Shown here: positions 7,235-16,145 of the stretch, one piece after another | Numbering within the stretch: the first letter of the stretch is position 1 | Layout: each line of letters opens with the position of its first letter | Origin: Mesorhizobium amorphae CCNWGS0123 | Lineage (GTDB): Bacteria; Pseudomonadota; Alphaproteobacteria; Rhizobiales; Rhizobiaceae | DNA length: 64,000 nucleotides | NCBI RefSeq assembly: GCF_001686985.1 | Contig: NZ_CP015318.1 | Location: 4,896,001 to 4,960,000 of the forward strand | Direction: 5' to 3' | Translations under genes and position numbers: made by a program | The notes under the pieces: model-generated | The model's database searches: none | What the model saw: the letters and a program-made list of their open reading frames with translations, nothing else | Told to the model about the DNA's origin: nothing

Positions 7235-8884
7235 CTATCGCGTCAGCCTCTTATACGTCATCCGGTGCGGGTTGACGGCATCCGGTCCGAGGCGACGGAT
7301 CTTGTCCTGCTCGTAATCCTCGAAATTGCCCTCGAACCATTCGACATGGCTGTCGCCCTCGAAGGCGAGGATGTGCGTCGCCAAGCGATCGAGGAACATA
7401 CGATCGTGGGAGATGATGACGGCGCAGCCGGCGAAGCTTTCCAGCGCGTCTTCGAGCGCAGCCAGCGTTTCGGTGTCGAGGTCGTTGGTCGGTTCGTCGA
7501 GCAGCAGCACGTTGCCGCCGGTCTTCAGCATCTTGGCCAGATGCACGCGGTTGCGCTGACCGCCGGAGAGGTTGCCGACCTTCTGCTGCTGGTCCTGGCC
7601 GCGGAAGTTGAACGACGAGCAGTAGGCGCGCGTATTGGCTTCGTATTTGCCGAGCTTGACCACTTCGGCGCCGCCCGAAATCTCTTCCCACACGGTCTTC
7701 GACGGATCGAGCGCGTCGCGGCTCTGGTCGACATAGCCGAGCTTGACCGTCTCGCCGACGCGGATCGTGCCGGCGTCCGGCTTTTCCTGACCGGTGATCA
7801 TCTTGAACAGCGTCGTCTTGCCGGCGCCGTTCGGGCCGATCACGCCGACGATGCCGCCCGGCGGCAGCTTGAACTCCAGGCCCTCGATCAACAGCGTGTC
7901 GCCAAAGCCCTTCGACAGGTCGGCGACCTCGATCACCACATTGCCGAGGCGCTCGCCATGCGGGATGACGATCTGCGTGTCGGTCGGGCGACGGCTGTCG
8001 GCGGCGACCAGCAGATCCTCGAACGCCTTGATACGCGCCTTGGACTTGGTCTGGCGGGCCTTCGGGCTGGACTGGATCCACTCGCGCTCGCGCCCGATGG
8101 CGCGCTGGCGGGCGTCGTCCTCGCGGCCTTCCTGCTTGAGCCGCTTGGCCTTGGCTTCGAGGTATTTGGTGTAGTTGCCCTCATAGGGAATGCCGCGGCC
8201 GCGATCGAGCTCGAGGATCCAGCCGGTGACATTGTCCAGGAAGTAACGGTCGTGGGTGATGATCATTACGGCGCCCGGATAGGCGCGCAGATGCTTTTCC
8301 AGCCACGCCGTGGTTTCGGCGTCGAGATGGTTGGTCGGTTCGTCGAGCAGCAGAAGGTCGGGCTGGCGCAGCAGAAGCTGGCAGAGCGCGACGCGGCGGC
8401 GCTCGCCGCCCGACAGCTTGGTGACTTCGGAATCCTTGGGCGGGCAGCCCAGCGCTTCCATCGCCATCTCGACCTGCTGTTCGAGGTCCCAGAGGTTCAG
8501 CCGGTCCATCTCGTCCTGGAGCTTGGCGGACTCGTCCGCCGTCTCGTCGGAATAGTTCATCATCAATTCGTTGTAGCGCTCGATGATGGCGGTCTTGGCG
8601 GCAACGCCTTCCATGACGTTCTCGAACACGGTCTTCTTCGCGTCGAGAGCCGGCTCCTGCGCCAGATAGCCGACGGTGGCACCTTCGGCCAGCCAGGCCT
8701 CGCCGTTCCAGTCCTTGTCGATGCCGGCCATGATCTTGAGGATCGTCGACTTGCCGGCGCCGTTGGGGCCGAGGATGCCGATCTTGGCGTCGGGATAGAA
8801 GGACAGATGGATATTCTCGAGCACCTTCTTGGTGCCGTAGGCCTTGTTGAGGCCGGCCATGTGATAGATGAACTGGCGTGCCAC
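7235..8884 (-). CDS. ettA: Energy-dependent translational throttle protein EttA (ABC-F)
   Basis: The 549-residue soluble protein has two ABC ATPase domains and no membrane segments. Domain 1 carries GPNGAGKST near residue 40, LSGGERRRVALC and LLLDEPTNHLDAET. The linker (about residues 240-330) contains GREREWIQSSPKARQTKSKARI, the tRNA-interaction arm region typical of EttA. Domain 2 carries GPNGAGKTT, LSGGQRNRVHLAK and LLLDEPTNDLDTET. EttA binds the ribosomal E site and gates the first peptide bond according to ADP/ATP ratio. The start MARQFIYHMAGLNKAYG is the family's usual N-terminus. Confidence 0.94.
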   Translation of the reverse strand: MARQFIYHMAGLNKAYGTKKVLENIHLSFYPDAKIGILGPNGAGKSTILKIMAGIDKDWNGEAWLAEGATVGYLAQEPALDAKKTVFENVMEGVAAKTAIIERYNELMMNYSDETADESAKLQDEMDRLNLWDLEQQVEMAMEALGCPPKDSEVTKLSGGERRRVALCQLLLRQPDLLLLDEPTNHLDAETTAWLEKHLRAYPGAVMIITHDRYFLDNVTGWILELDRGRGIPYEGNYTKYLEAKAKRLKQEGREDDARQRAIGREREWIQSSPKARQTKSKARIKAFEDLLVAADSRRPTDTQIVIPHGERLGNVVIEVADLSKGFGDTLLIEGLEFKLPPGGIVGVIGPNGAGKTTLFKMITGQEKPDAGTIRVGETVKLGYVDQSRDALDPSKTVWEEISGGAEVVKLGKYEANTRAYCSSFNFRGQDQQQKVGNLSGGQRNRVHLAKMLKTGGNVLLLDEPTNDLDTETLAALEDALESFAGCAVIISHDRMFLDRLATHILAFEGDSHVEWFEGNFEDYEQDKIRRLGPDAVNPHRMTYKRLTR

Positions 8885-9100
8885 GCGCGCTTTCCCTGAT
8901 AATTGACCGAAAATGTCGGATTGAATGGAGGTTGCGCGCTATGTAGGCGATGCCGGGCCGAACGGCAATCGCTTTCGGTGGCTTCAGACCGTTCCCGAAG
9001 CTTTCGCCAAGCCGGCGAACTCACCGGGCATCGACGTTTCGGTGCGTTGCACCACCTCACGAAAGCACCGGTTAATCATTCCGCGTCAAAACGGTATCGA

Positions 9101-10432
9101 ATGGAAATCGCCAGAAAGTCGCGATTTCCAAAGCGAGATCGGATCGACGGATTGCTGAACGGTTTCCTGCTCCTTACCGAGGCGGTTCTCTACTTCGGCG
9201 TCATGGTCACGCTGTTCCGCTTGCGGCATCGCATCGGCCTCGGCGTCTTCGTCTGCGCGCTCGGCGTCATGCACTTCCTCGAGACCTATCTCGCCAGCGT
9301 CTTCTACGTCGCCCTGCCCTTCGGCATGGTTTCACCGGGTTCGGCCGTGCTGTTTTCCGGCAAGCTGGTGATGCTGCTTCTGCTCTACATCAAGGAAGAC
9401 GCGGCTACGGTGCGGCAGCCCATCTATGGCCTGCTGCTCGGCAACGCGCTGATGATCGGCCTGGTGCTGATCCTGCGCCTGCATGCGATTTCACCGCTTC
9501 CCGACGGCAAGCTTCCCGACATCGGCTTCATCGACCAGATGGGCTGGCTGATGGTGTGGGGCACGTCGCTTTTGTTCGTCGACGCCATATTGATCATCCT
9601 GCTCTACGAAAAGCTCGGCCGCTATCTGCGCAATGCGCCCTTTGCCCGCATCCTGGTCTGCGTCGCCTGCGTGCTGACCTTCGACCAGGCGGGTTTCTTC
9701 ACCGCGCTGCATTTCGTCGCCGGCGCGCCGATCGCGGTCTTCTTCGGCGGCTGGTTCGCCAAGATGGGCGCCGCCCTTGTCTACAGCGTGATGCTGGTTG
9801 CCTATCTCAAATGGTTTGAGGCGCGCCCGATCGCCGTGCCGCGCGGCCTGTCCGACATCTTCGACACGCTGACCTATCGCGAGCGCTACGAAGCCCTGGT
9901 CAAGCATGTCGGCCGTGACGGGCTGACCGGTCTCCTACATCGCGGCAGCTTCGAAACCGATGGCGAAGCCGCCATCGCGGCCAGTCTGCCAACCGCCAGG
10001 CCGCTCAGCCTGCTGATCGTCGATGTCGACCATTTCAAATCGATCAACGACCGCTTCGGCCATGCCGAGGGCGACAAGGTGCTGAAGTCGATCGCCGCCG
10101 TGCTGACCGAGGCCGCCGGCGCCGAACACAAGGTGTTCCGCATCGGCGGCGAGGAATTCGCCATCCTTTGCGCGCAGCCGCATGCTGTCGCAAGGCTGCT
10201 CGGCGAAAGCATCCGGCATGCCGTCAAGGCCTCGGCCGGCACCAGCAAGTTCGACCTTACCGTCAGCGTCGGTATCTCCAGCCTGAGCGAGACGACCCGC
10301 TGCCTTGCCGATGTCTTCGCCCTGGCCGACCAGCGTCTCTACAAGGCGAAAGCGACCGGTCGCGATCGCGTCGTCGGCGGGCTGGGCGACGCTCAAGTCG
10401 AAAGCCTCGACGCCTGGACACGGTCGGCGTAG
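9101..10432 (+). CDS. Membrane-bound diguanylate cyclase (GGDEF protein)
   Basis: The 443-residue protein has about seven predicted membrane segments in residues 15-245 (for example AVLYFGVMVTLF, LVMLLLLYI, ALMIGLVLILRL, ILVCVACVLTF). A C-terminal GGDEF domain follows: DGLTGLLHRGSFE, SLLIVDVDHFKSINDRFGHA, the active site RIGGEEF, and LTVSVGISSL. It should make cyclic di-GMP from GTP at the inner face of the membrane. No RxxD inhibitory site is visible at the usual five residues before GGEEF (EHKVF is there), so product inhibition may be weak or absent. The start at 9101 gives the usual short basic N-terminus; the frame is open upstream to 8903 but lacks membrane character there. Confidence 0.88.
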   Translation: MEIARKSRFPKRDRIDGLLNGFLLLTEAVLYFGVMVTLFRLRHRIGLGVFVCALGVMHFLETYLASVFYVALPFGMVSPGSAVLFSGKLVMLLLLYIKEDAATVRQPIYGLLLGNALMIGLVLILRLHAISPLPDGKLPDIGFIDQMGWLMVWGTSLLFVDAILIILLYEKLGRYLRNAPFARILVCVACVLTFDQAGFFTALHFVAGAPIAVFFGGWFAKMGAALVYSVMLVAYLKWFEARPIAVPRGLSDIFDTLTYRERYEALVKHVGRDGLTGLLHRGSFETDGEAAIAASLPTARPLSLLIVDVDHFKSINDRFGHAEGDKVLKSIAAVLTEAAGAEHKVFRIGGEEFAILCAQPHAVARLLGESIRHAVKASAGTSKFDLTVSVGISSLSETTRCLADVFALADQRLYKAKATGRDRVVGGLGDAQVESLDAWTRSA

Positions 10433-10474
10433 CGCATCAGTCGCTGTCGCCAGCGCCGGCGAAAGCCCGCGCGC

Positions 10475-11485
10475 TTACTGGAACCCGATCGGGTCGACGG
10501 TGCCTTTCGGGCAGCCGGCCTTGGTCGTTGGCGCCGAAGCCTGCATCAGATCGCCGAGCGAGCTGGTCGCGCCGATCGGGCCCGCCAGGCCGAGCGTCAG
10601 CTCGCCGATCAGGCGCCTGCCGCTCGACGGGTCGACCAGGCAGGACACCCGGACCCGTTCGCCTGCTCCGGCGCCGAAGGCGCTGTCGAAGGCTTTGCGG
10701 ATCTGGTCTGACGTCACCTGCTTGCCGACATTCTTGGTGAAGAGCTCGCGCACCGGCGAGGCATTCACCGCGCGCATCAGGTTCAACGCATCGGTAAAAT
10801 ACTCCTGCTGGCTCTTGCCGTAGCAGGTGCCATGCTTGATCCATTCATGTCTATCGAGATCGGACTTGGTGCCCGGCATCACCCGATCGAGTTCCGATCG
10901 CGTATCCGCATCGAGATTGACCGGCGGCAGATCCCGCCAATGGGCCGGATTGTCGTTGGCCTTGTCGCTGGCCGCCACCTGACAATAGAAATTGCCGTTC
11001 GGCTGCGGCCACAAGCCATGCAAGGTGAAATGCGTCGCTTCGAACCCGGCCGGCGCCTGCGCCTGGCATTCGGTCTTGTTGGACTTGGTTTCGCAGAAGG
11101 CCGGCTGCCAGCTCAGCGCGAAGACATATTCAGGCTTTCCCGAGGCCGGCGCCGGCGGCTTGGTCTGATCGGCCGGTGCGGGCGCGGTGGCGGCACTGCC
11201 GCCGGTGACGTGGCCGCAGCTGATCTTCACCCAGCGGCGTTCCGGGTCGGCGCCCGGCACCAGGATGAGATAATGCGTCGGGGTATCCTTGTTGCCGGCA
11301 AGCAGCTGGTAGCTTTGCCCGGCCTCGGTCGAGACATTGCCGGGGTTCTTGCCGCTCTTGATTGCTTGCGTCGCCGGACAGGCGGCGTCGGACACGAAGG
11401 CGCCGCTCATCTTCACGTCGGCTCGCGCCGCACCGGCCACCGAGGCGACCAAGAGCGCCAAAACGAAAGCAAAAACTGTCCGCAT
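10475..11485 (-). CDS. Secreted RNase T2 with extra N-terminal domain
   Basis: The 336-residue protein begins with a signal peptide (TVFAFVLALLVASVAGAARA). The C-terminal ~220 residues are RNase T2: CAS I FTLHGLWPQ and CAS II HEWIKHGTC hold the two catalytic histidines and the glutamate. Between signal and nuclease lies a domain of about 80 residues (VSDAACPATQAIKSG ... ERRWVKISCGHV) with two cysteines. It is joined by a low-complexity linker rich in Pro, Ala and Thr. Such enzymes degrade RNA in the periplasm or outside the cell via 2',3'-cyclic phosphates. The start at 11485 has a GGGGCAAGGG region just upstream. The role of the extra domain is unknown. Confidence 0.86.
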   Translation of the reverse strand: MRTVFAFVLALLVASVAGAARADVKMSGAFVSDAACPATQAIKSGKNPGNVSTEAGQSYQLLAGNKDTPTHYLILVPGADPERRWVKISCGHVTGGSAATAPAPADQTKPPAPASGKPEYVFALSWQPAFCETKSNKTECQAQAPAGFEATHFTLHGLWPQPNGNFYCQVAASDKANDNPAHWRDLPPVNLDADTRSELDRVMPGTKSDLDRHEWIKHGTCYGKSQQEYFTDALNLMRAVNASPVRELFTKNVGKQVTSDQIRKAFDSAFGAGAGERVRVSCLVDPSSGRRLIGELTLGLAGPIGATSSLGDLMQASAPTTKAGCPKGTVDPIGFQ

Positions 11486-11670
11486 ACCCTTGCCCCGGCT
11501 GGAAGATACTGCGCCACACACTGCATTGGTCTCCGTGTCAGAATTGCGATAGCGCGCCACAAGATCAGAAACATTCACAACTCGGAATCGTCGTGCCGGA
11601 TTGACGCAAAACCGGCGCCGGCGCAAACAAAACTCTTGTGAGCGCGCAAGCGCGGGGGGACCAAGAGACA

Positions 11671-12603
11671 ATGCCGTTCAGCCAACAGCGCATGGTCAAA
11701 TCGCCGACCGGCGCGGAGCTCAACCTTTATGTGAAGCACGCTGGCGGCCATCCGCGCGCCGTCATCCAGATCAACCATGGGCTGGCCGAGCACGCCGCGC
11801 GCTACGCCCGCTTCGCCGATTTCCTCAGCGAGCGCGGTTTTCACGTCTACGCCCACGACCATCGCGGCCACGGCGCCACCAGGGCGCCCGATGCCCCGCT
11901 GGGCCGGTTCGCGGACAGGGATGGCGTTGCCAAGGTCGTCGCCGATGTCAACGCCATCCACGACCTCATCGCCACAGAGCAACCCGGCCTGCCGGTCATC
12001 GTCTTTGGCCATTCGATGGGCGCCTCGGTGGCGCTCAATTTTGTCCTGGCGCACTCAGCCCGTATCCATGCCGCCGCGATCTGGAACGGCAATTTCTCGC
12101 AAGGCCTGCTCGGCCAGCTGGCGCTCGCCATCCTGGCCTGGGAGCGGTTCCGGCTCGGTTCCGACGTGCCGTCGCGCCTGTTGCCGAGGCTGACCTTCCA
12201 GGCCTGGGGCAAGGCGGTGCCCAATCACAAGACACCGTTCGACTGGCTGTCGCGCGACGAAGCCGAGGTGGCGAAATACATCGCCGACCCACTGTGCGGC
12301 TGGGACGCGTCGGTGTCGATGTGGCGCGACTTGGTCAACATGACGCAGCACGGCGGCAAGGACTCGAGCTTTGCCGGCGTGCGCCGCGACCTCTTTGTAA
12401 ACCTGGTCGGCGGCGAGAAAGATCCTGCATCCGACTACGGCAAGGCGGTCGGCCACCTCGCGAAACGCATGCGCGCGATGGGTTTTTCGAATCTGGTTTC
12501 AAAGGTTTACACCGGGACCCGCCACGAAAGCCTGAACGAGATAAATCGGGACATCGTCATGAATGACTTCGCGGCATGGGCCGAAACTGTCCTGAAGCGA
12601 TGA
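11671..12603 (+). CDS. Alpha/beta hydrolase, monoacylglycerol-lipase-like
   Basis: The 310-residue protein has the serine hydrolase core of the lysophospholipase/MGL group: NHGLAEHAARYARFADFL near residue 40 (oxyanion strand with HG), HVYAHDHRGHGAT, the nucleophile elbow VFGHSMGASVAL near residue 115, an acidic residue in VGGEKDPAS near residue 250, and the catalytic histidine in TGTRHESLNE near residue 280. No signal peptide is seen, so it is cytoplasmic and probably hydrolyses monoglycerides or other lipid esters. The start at 11671 follows an AAGAGA sequence; an upstream ATG at 11638 is less well supported. Confidence 0.84.
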   Translation: MPFSQQRMVKSPTGAELNLYVKHAGGHPRAVIQINHGLAEHAARYARFADFLSERGFHVYAHDHRGHGATRAPDAPLGRFADRDGVAKVVADVNAIHDLIATEQPGLPVIVFGHSMGASVALNFVLAHSARIHAAAIWNGNFSQGLLGQLALAILAWERFRLGSDVPSRLLPRLTFQAWGKAVPNHKTPFDWLSRDEAEVAKYIADPLCGWDASVSMWRDLVNMTQHGGKDSSFAGVRRDLFVNLVGGEKDPASDYGKAVGHLAKRMRAMGFSNLVSKVYTGTRHESLNEINRDIVMNDFAAWAETVLKR

Positions 12604-12683
12604 AGGCTTGGCCCAGCGCAAGGCTCGTGACAGCGGCGATAGGGGTTGATAGAGGCTGCGGTTCCGACCAATTCTGGTGATCC

Positions 12684-13859
12684 ATGACTGAGCCTCCCCT
12701 GAAAGGCATCCGCGTAATCGAACTCGCCCGCATCCTTGCCGGGCCGTGGGCCGGGCAATTGCTGGCCGATCTCGGCGCCGATGTCATCAAGGTCGAGAGC
12801 CCGGAAGGTGGCGACGACACCCGCAAATGGGGGCCGCCCTTCGTCATGAGCCATGACGGCGAGAATCTGTCGGCCGCCTACTACCATTCCTGCAATCGCG
12901 GCAAACGCTCCATCGCCGTCGACTTCTCCACGCCCGAAGGCGCCGAGACCGTGCGCCGGCTGGTCGCGACCGCGGACGTGATGATCGAAAACTTCAAGCT
13001 TGGCGGCCTCAGGAAATACGGGCTCGACTATGACAGCCTGAAGAAGATCAATCCTCGCCTCGTCTACTGCTCGATCACCGGCTTCGGCCAGGACGGACCT
13101 TACGCGCCGCGCGCCGGCTACGACTTCATCATCCAGGCCATGGCCGGCATGATGTCGATCACCGGCGAGGCCGGCCGCGAGCCGCAGAAGGCCGGCGTTG
13201 CCATCTCGGATCTCTTCACCGGACTTTATTCGGTGATCGCCATCCAGGCAGCGCTTCGCCATGCCGAAAAAACCGGCGAAGGCCAGCATATCGACATGGC
13301 GCTGTTCGACAGCCAGATCTCGGCGCTCGGCAACCAGAACCTCAACTATCTGGTGTCCGGCAAATCGCCGGTGCAGATGGGCAACGCGCATATGAACATC
13401 GCGCCCTACGAGGTTGTGCCGGTCAGGGATGGCCACATCATCCTGGCGGTCGGCAATGACGGCCAGTTCCAAAAATTCTGTGCCGCCGTCGGCCTCGACG
13501 ATTTGCCTGCCAATCCCGATTTCGCCACCAACCCCGCCCGCGTCGCCAATCGGGCGAAACTGCGCGAGCGCATGATCGAGGTGCTGAAGGATATCGACCG
13601 CGATCCGCTGCTGGCGAAGCTGGAAGCCGCAAGCGTGCCGGCCAGCCCGATCAACACCATCGGCCAGATGTTTGACGATCCGCAGACCATCGCACGCGGC
13701 ATGCGCCTCGACCTGGACGATGGTCATGGCAATCTTCTGCCCTCGGTGCGGGCGCCGATGGTCATGTCCGGTACGCCGCTGGTCTATGAGCGCCCCTCGC
13801 CGCGCCTAGGCGAACACACCGAAGAGATCCTTGCCGAACTGGAGAAGTCGGGACAATGA
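12684..13859 (+). CDS. Family III CoA-transferase (CaiB/BaiF type)
   Basis: The 391-residue protein shows the family III signature: LKGIRVIELARILAGPWAGQ at the N-terminus, LADLGADVIKVESPEGGDDTR, and a catalytic aspartate in AISDLFTGLYS near residue 174. DFIIQAMAGMMSITGE and GEGQHIDMALFDSQI are further conserved blocks. These enzymes move CoA between carboxylic acids; known members act on formate/oxalate, carnitine, succinate/glutarate and others, and the substrate cannot be read here. The last four bases overlap the start of the TPP enzyme gene (ATGA), so both are co-translated and likely act in one pathway. Confidence 0.85.
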   Translation: MTEPPLKGIRVIELARILAGPWAGQLLADLGADVIKVESPEGGDDTRKWGPPFVMSHDGENLSAAYYHSCNRGKRSIAVDFSTPEGAETVRRLVATADVMIENFKLGGLRKYGLDYDSLKKINPRLVYCSITGFGQDGPYAPRAGYDFIIQAMAGMMSITGEAGREPQKAGVAISDLFTGLYSVIAIQAALRHAEKTGEGQHIDMALFDSQISALGNQNLNYLVSGKSPVQMGNAHMNIAPYEVVPVRDGHIILAVGNDGQFQKFCAAVGLDDLPANPDFATNPARVANRAKLRERMIEVLKDIDRDPLLAKLEAASVPASPINTIGQMFDDPQTIARGMRLDLDDGHGNLLPSVRAPMVMSGTPLVYERPSPRLGEHTEEILAELEKSGQ

Positions 13860-15505
13860 AGACAGGCGGACAACTGATCGTCGACGCGCTCGAAGCCAAC
13901 GGCACCGATCGCATCTATTGCGTGCCGGGCGAATCCTATCTGGCGGTGCTCGACGCCCTGCACGATTCGCCGATCCGCACCATCGTCTGCCGCCAGGAAG
14001 GCGGCGCCGCGATGATGGCCGACTGCCACGGCCGCCTGACCGGCAAACCCGGCATTTGCTTCGTCACCCGCGGCCCCGGCGCCACCAATGCGTCGGCCGG
14101 TATCCACATTGCCATGCAGGATTCAGTTCCCGTCATCCTGTTCATCGGCCAGGTCGCCAGCCACGCCAAGGAGCGCGAGGCTTTCCAGGAAGTCGACTAC
14201 AAGCGCTTCTTCGGCGATATCGCCAAATGGGTAGTCGAGATCGACGACGCCGCGCGCATTCCCGAATTCGTCACCCGCGCCTTTGCCGTGGCGACCTCCG
14301 GCCGACCCGGCCCGGTCGTCATCTCGCTGCCAGAGGACATGCTGACCAGCCTTGTAGAGGCGCCCGCGGCCTTGCCGCACACACCAGTTGAAACCCGCCC
14401 CGGTGAAGCCGAGCTCGACGCGCTGGAGAAACTTCTTGGTAACGCCAAGCGCCCCTTCGTCATCCTTGGCGGCACGCGCTGGGATGCCGAGGCGGTGGCG
14501 CGGATGCGAGCAATCGCCGAAGCCTGGTCGCTGCCGGTCGGCTGCTCCTTCCGCCGCCAGATGCTGTTCGACCATCTGCACCCCAACTATGCCGGTGACG
14601 TCGGTATCGGCATCAACCCGAAGCTGGCGACGGCGATCAAGCAGGCCGACCTCGTACTTCTGATCGGCGGCCGCATGGGCGAAATGCCCTCCTCCGACTA
14701 CACGCTGCTGAAAAGCCCCTACCCCGACCAGACGCTGGTCCATGTCCACGCCGATGCCGGCGAGCTTGGTCGCGTCTACCGGCCGGCGCTTGCGATCAAC
14801 GCCTCGCCTTCGGCCTTCGTCGAGGCCTTCGCCAAACGCAAGCCCACTGCCACGCCGGCATGGGCAGACGAGACGCCGAAGCTGCATGCCGCCTATCTCG
14901 ATTGGTCGACGCCGCCGGAAAGCGGCCCCGGCTCGGTCCAGATGGGGCCGATCATGAATTATCTGGAAAAGGTCCTGCCAGACGACGCCATCCTCACCAA
15001 TGGCGCCGGCAACTACGCCACCTGGGTGCACCGCTTCCACCGTTTCCGCCGCTTTGCCACGCAGGCGGCTCCGACCTCCGGCTCGATGGGCTACGGCACC
15101 CCTGCAGCGGTCGCCGCCAAGGAACTTTATCCGGACCGCACCGTGATCGCCTTTGCCGGCGACGGCTGCTTCCTGATGAACGGACAGGAATTCGCCACCG
15201 CAGTGCAATACGACCTGCCGATCGTCGTGGTCGTCGTCAACAACGGCATCTACGGCACCATCCGCATGCATCAGGAACGCGAATACCCGGGCCGCGTTGT
15301 CGCCACCGATCTGAAGAATCCGGACTTCGCCGCTCTCGCCCGCGCCTATGGCGGCCATGGCGAGACGGTCGAGAAGACCGCCGATTTCGCCCTGGCCTTC
15401 GAGCGCGCCCGCGCCAGCGGCAAGCCGGCGATCGTCGAGATCAGGCTCGATCCCGAGGCGATCACACCGACCCGCACGATGACCCAGATCCGCGACAAGG
15501 CCTAA
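13856..15505 (+). CDS. Thiamine-diphosphate-dependent enzyme, acetolactate-synthase-like
   Basis: The 549-residue enzyme has the three-domain layout of the acetolactate synthase/benzoylformate decarboxylase family. The Pyr domain carries the cofactor-activating glutamate in CRQEGGAAMMA near residue 47 and RGPGATNASAGIHIA. A central domain has PFVILGGTRWD near residue 200. The PP domain has the magnesium/ThDP motif GDGCFLMNGQEFATA ending in VVVNNGIYGT near residues 437-465. It lacks a clear regulatory subunit gene nearby, so housekeeping isoleucine/valine synthesis is unlikely. Coupling to a CoA-transferase suggests decarboxylation or carboligation in acid catabolism, but the substrate is not identifiable. 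Confidence 0.84.
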   Translation: MKTGGQLIVDALEANGTDRIYCVPGESYLAVLDALHDSPIRTIVCRQEGGAAMMADCHGRLTGKPGICFVTRGPGATNASAGIHIAMQDSVPVILFIGQVASHAKEREAFQEVDYKRFFGDIAKWVVEIDDAARIPEFVTRAFAVATSGRPGPVVISLPEDMLTSLVEAPAALPHTPVETRPGEAELDALEKLLGNAKRPFVILGGTRWDAEAVARMRAIAEAWSLPVGCSFRRQMLFDHLHPNYAGDVGIGINPKLATAIKQADLVLLIGGRMGEMPSSDYTLLKSPYPDQTLVHVHADAGELGRVYRPALAINASPSAFVEAFAKRKPTATPAWADETPKLHAAYLDWSTPPESGPGSVQMGPIMNYLEKVLPDDAILTNGAGNYATWVHRFHRFRRFATQAAPTSGSMGYGTPAAVAAKELYPDRTVIAFAGDGCFLMNGQEFATAVQYDLPIVVVVVNNGIYGTIRMHQEREYPGRVVATDLKNPDFAALARAYGGHGETVEKTADFALAFERARASGKPAIVEIRLDPEAITPTRTMTQIRDKA

Positions 15506-15514
15506 GCAGCAAAC

Positions 15515-15530
15515 GGGGCGGTCGCCCGCC
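15515..15530 (+). terminator. Short GC-rich hairpin after the TPP enzyme gene
   Basis: GGGGCGGTCGCCCGCC forms a 5-bp GC stem with a TCGC loop ten bases after the stop codon, between convergent genes. The same 16 bases recur inside the strong terminator at 16097-16124. There is no T-run, so termination here is a weak call. Confidence 0.35.
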
Positions 15531-15541
15531 TGCCGACAGAA

Positions 15542-15994
15542 CTACATCGCCGCCGCCGCTTTTTCGATCTGCCCGCGGATCTCGCCGTCCTTGTTGGCGG
15601 CGGTGTGGACGTTGATGTAGTCCTTGCCGGCCATCAGATCAGCAGCCTGGGCGTCGGTCAGGACGGCCGACCCCTTGATCGGGCTCTTTAGCTTGCCCTT
15701 GAACGGAATTGCCACGCCTGCGTTCTCGCCCATGGCGGCAGGACCATGGATGTGCGCCGCCGTCGCCGCGCCGCTGAGACCGGAATATTTCACGTTCCAA
15801 CTGAGCTTCTTGCTGGTCGTGTCGAACGTCAGCGTCGCCGTGCCCTTGCCCCTCGTGGTCACCGCCGGGTTCTGCTGACCACCGTCGAGCGTCGCTTTCA
15901 TCTTCACCGTCTCGGCCATGGCTGGCGATGCGAACAGGAAAGCCGTCGAAACGGCGAGCGCCGACAATGTCGGCGCGAGGGACTGGATGCGCAT
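15542..15994 (-). CDS. Secreted CHRD-domain protein
   Basis: The 150-residue product has a signal peptide (ALAVSTAFLFASPAMA) and one CHRD domain: MKATLDGGQQNPAVTTRGKG, LSWNVKYSGLSGAATAAHIHGPA, and KDYINVHTAANKDGEIRGQI. The HIHGPA and YINVHT..GEIRGQ motifs are diagnostic for CHRD, a beta-sandwich found in chordin and many bacterial envelope proteins with no settled bacterial function. The ATG at 15994 follows a GGAG ribosome site. A strong terminator at 16097-16124 separates it from the upstream PLP enzyme gene, so it has its own promoter. Confidence 0.87.
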   Translation of the reverse strand: MRIQSLAPTLSALAVSTAFLFASPAMAETVKMKATLDGGQQNPAVTTRGKGTATLTFDTTSKKLSWNVKYSGLSGAATAAHIHGPAAMGENAGVAIPFKGKLKSPIKGSAVLTDAQAADLMAGKDYINVHTAANKDGEIRGQIEKAAAAM

Positions 15995-16096
15995 GAAAAA
16001 TCTCCGTTGGGCAGTATCATCCTTGAACTGGATGCACCGGCATAACGGATTGGCGAGCGAATGTTTCCCGAGGTAACGCCGATGTGACGTCGCAGC

Positions 16097-16124
16097 AAAA
16101 AGGGGCGGTCGCCCGCCCCTTTTT
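16097..16124 (-). terminator. Strong intrinsic terminator of the PLP enzyme gene
   Basis: AAAAAGGGGCGG and CCGCCCCTTTTT form a perfect 12-bp stem around a TCGC loop, 22 bases after the stop of the trans-sulfuration gene read on the minus strand. A-run and T-run flank both sides, so it can act in either direction. Confidence 0.88.
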
Positions 16125-16145
16125 GAGTCTTCGTGAAGGCAAGAA

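Noticed and set aside
6806..8899. A 697-codon plus-strand open frame opposite ettA and tam
   Set aside because: EttA and Tam motifs on the minus strand are unambiguous; the plus frame has no recognisable domain.
12684..15505. Oxalate degradation (formyl-CoA transferase plus oxalyl-CoA decarboxylase)
   Set aside because: The ThDP enzyme does not resemble oxalyl-CoA decarboxylase in its cofactor and middle regions, so the specific assignment is not supported.
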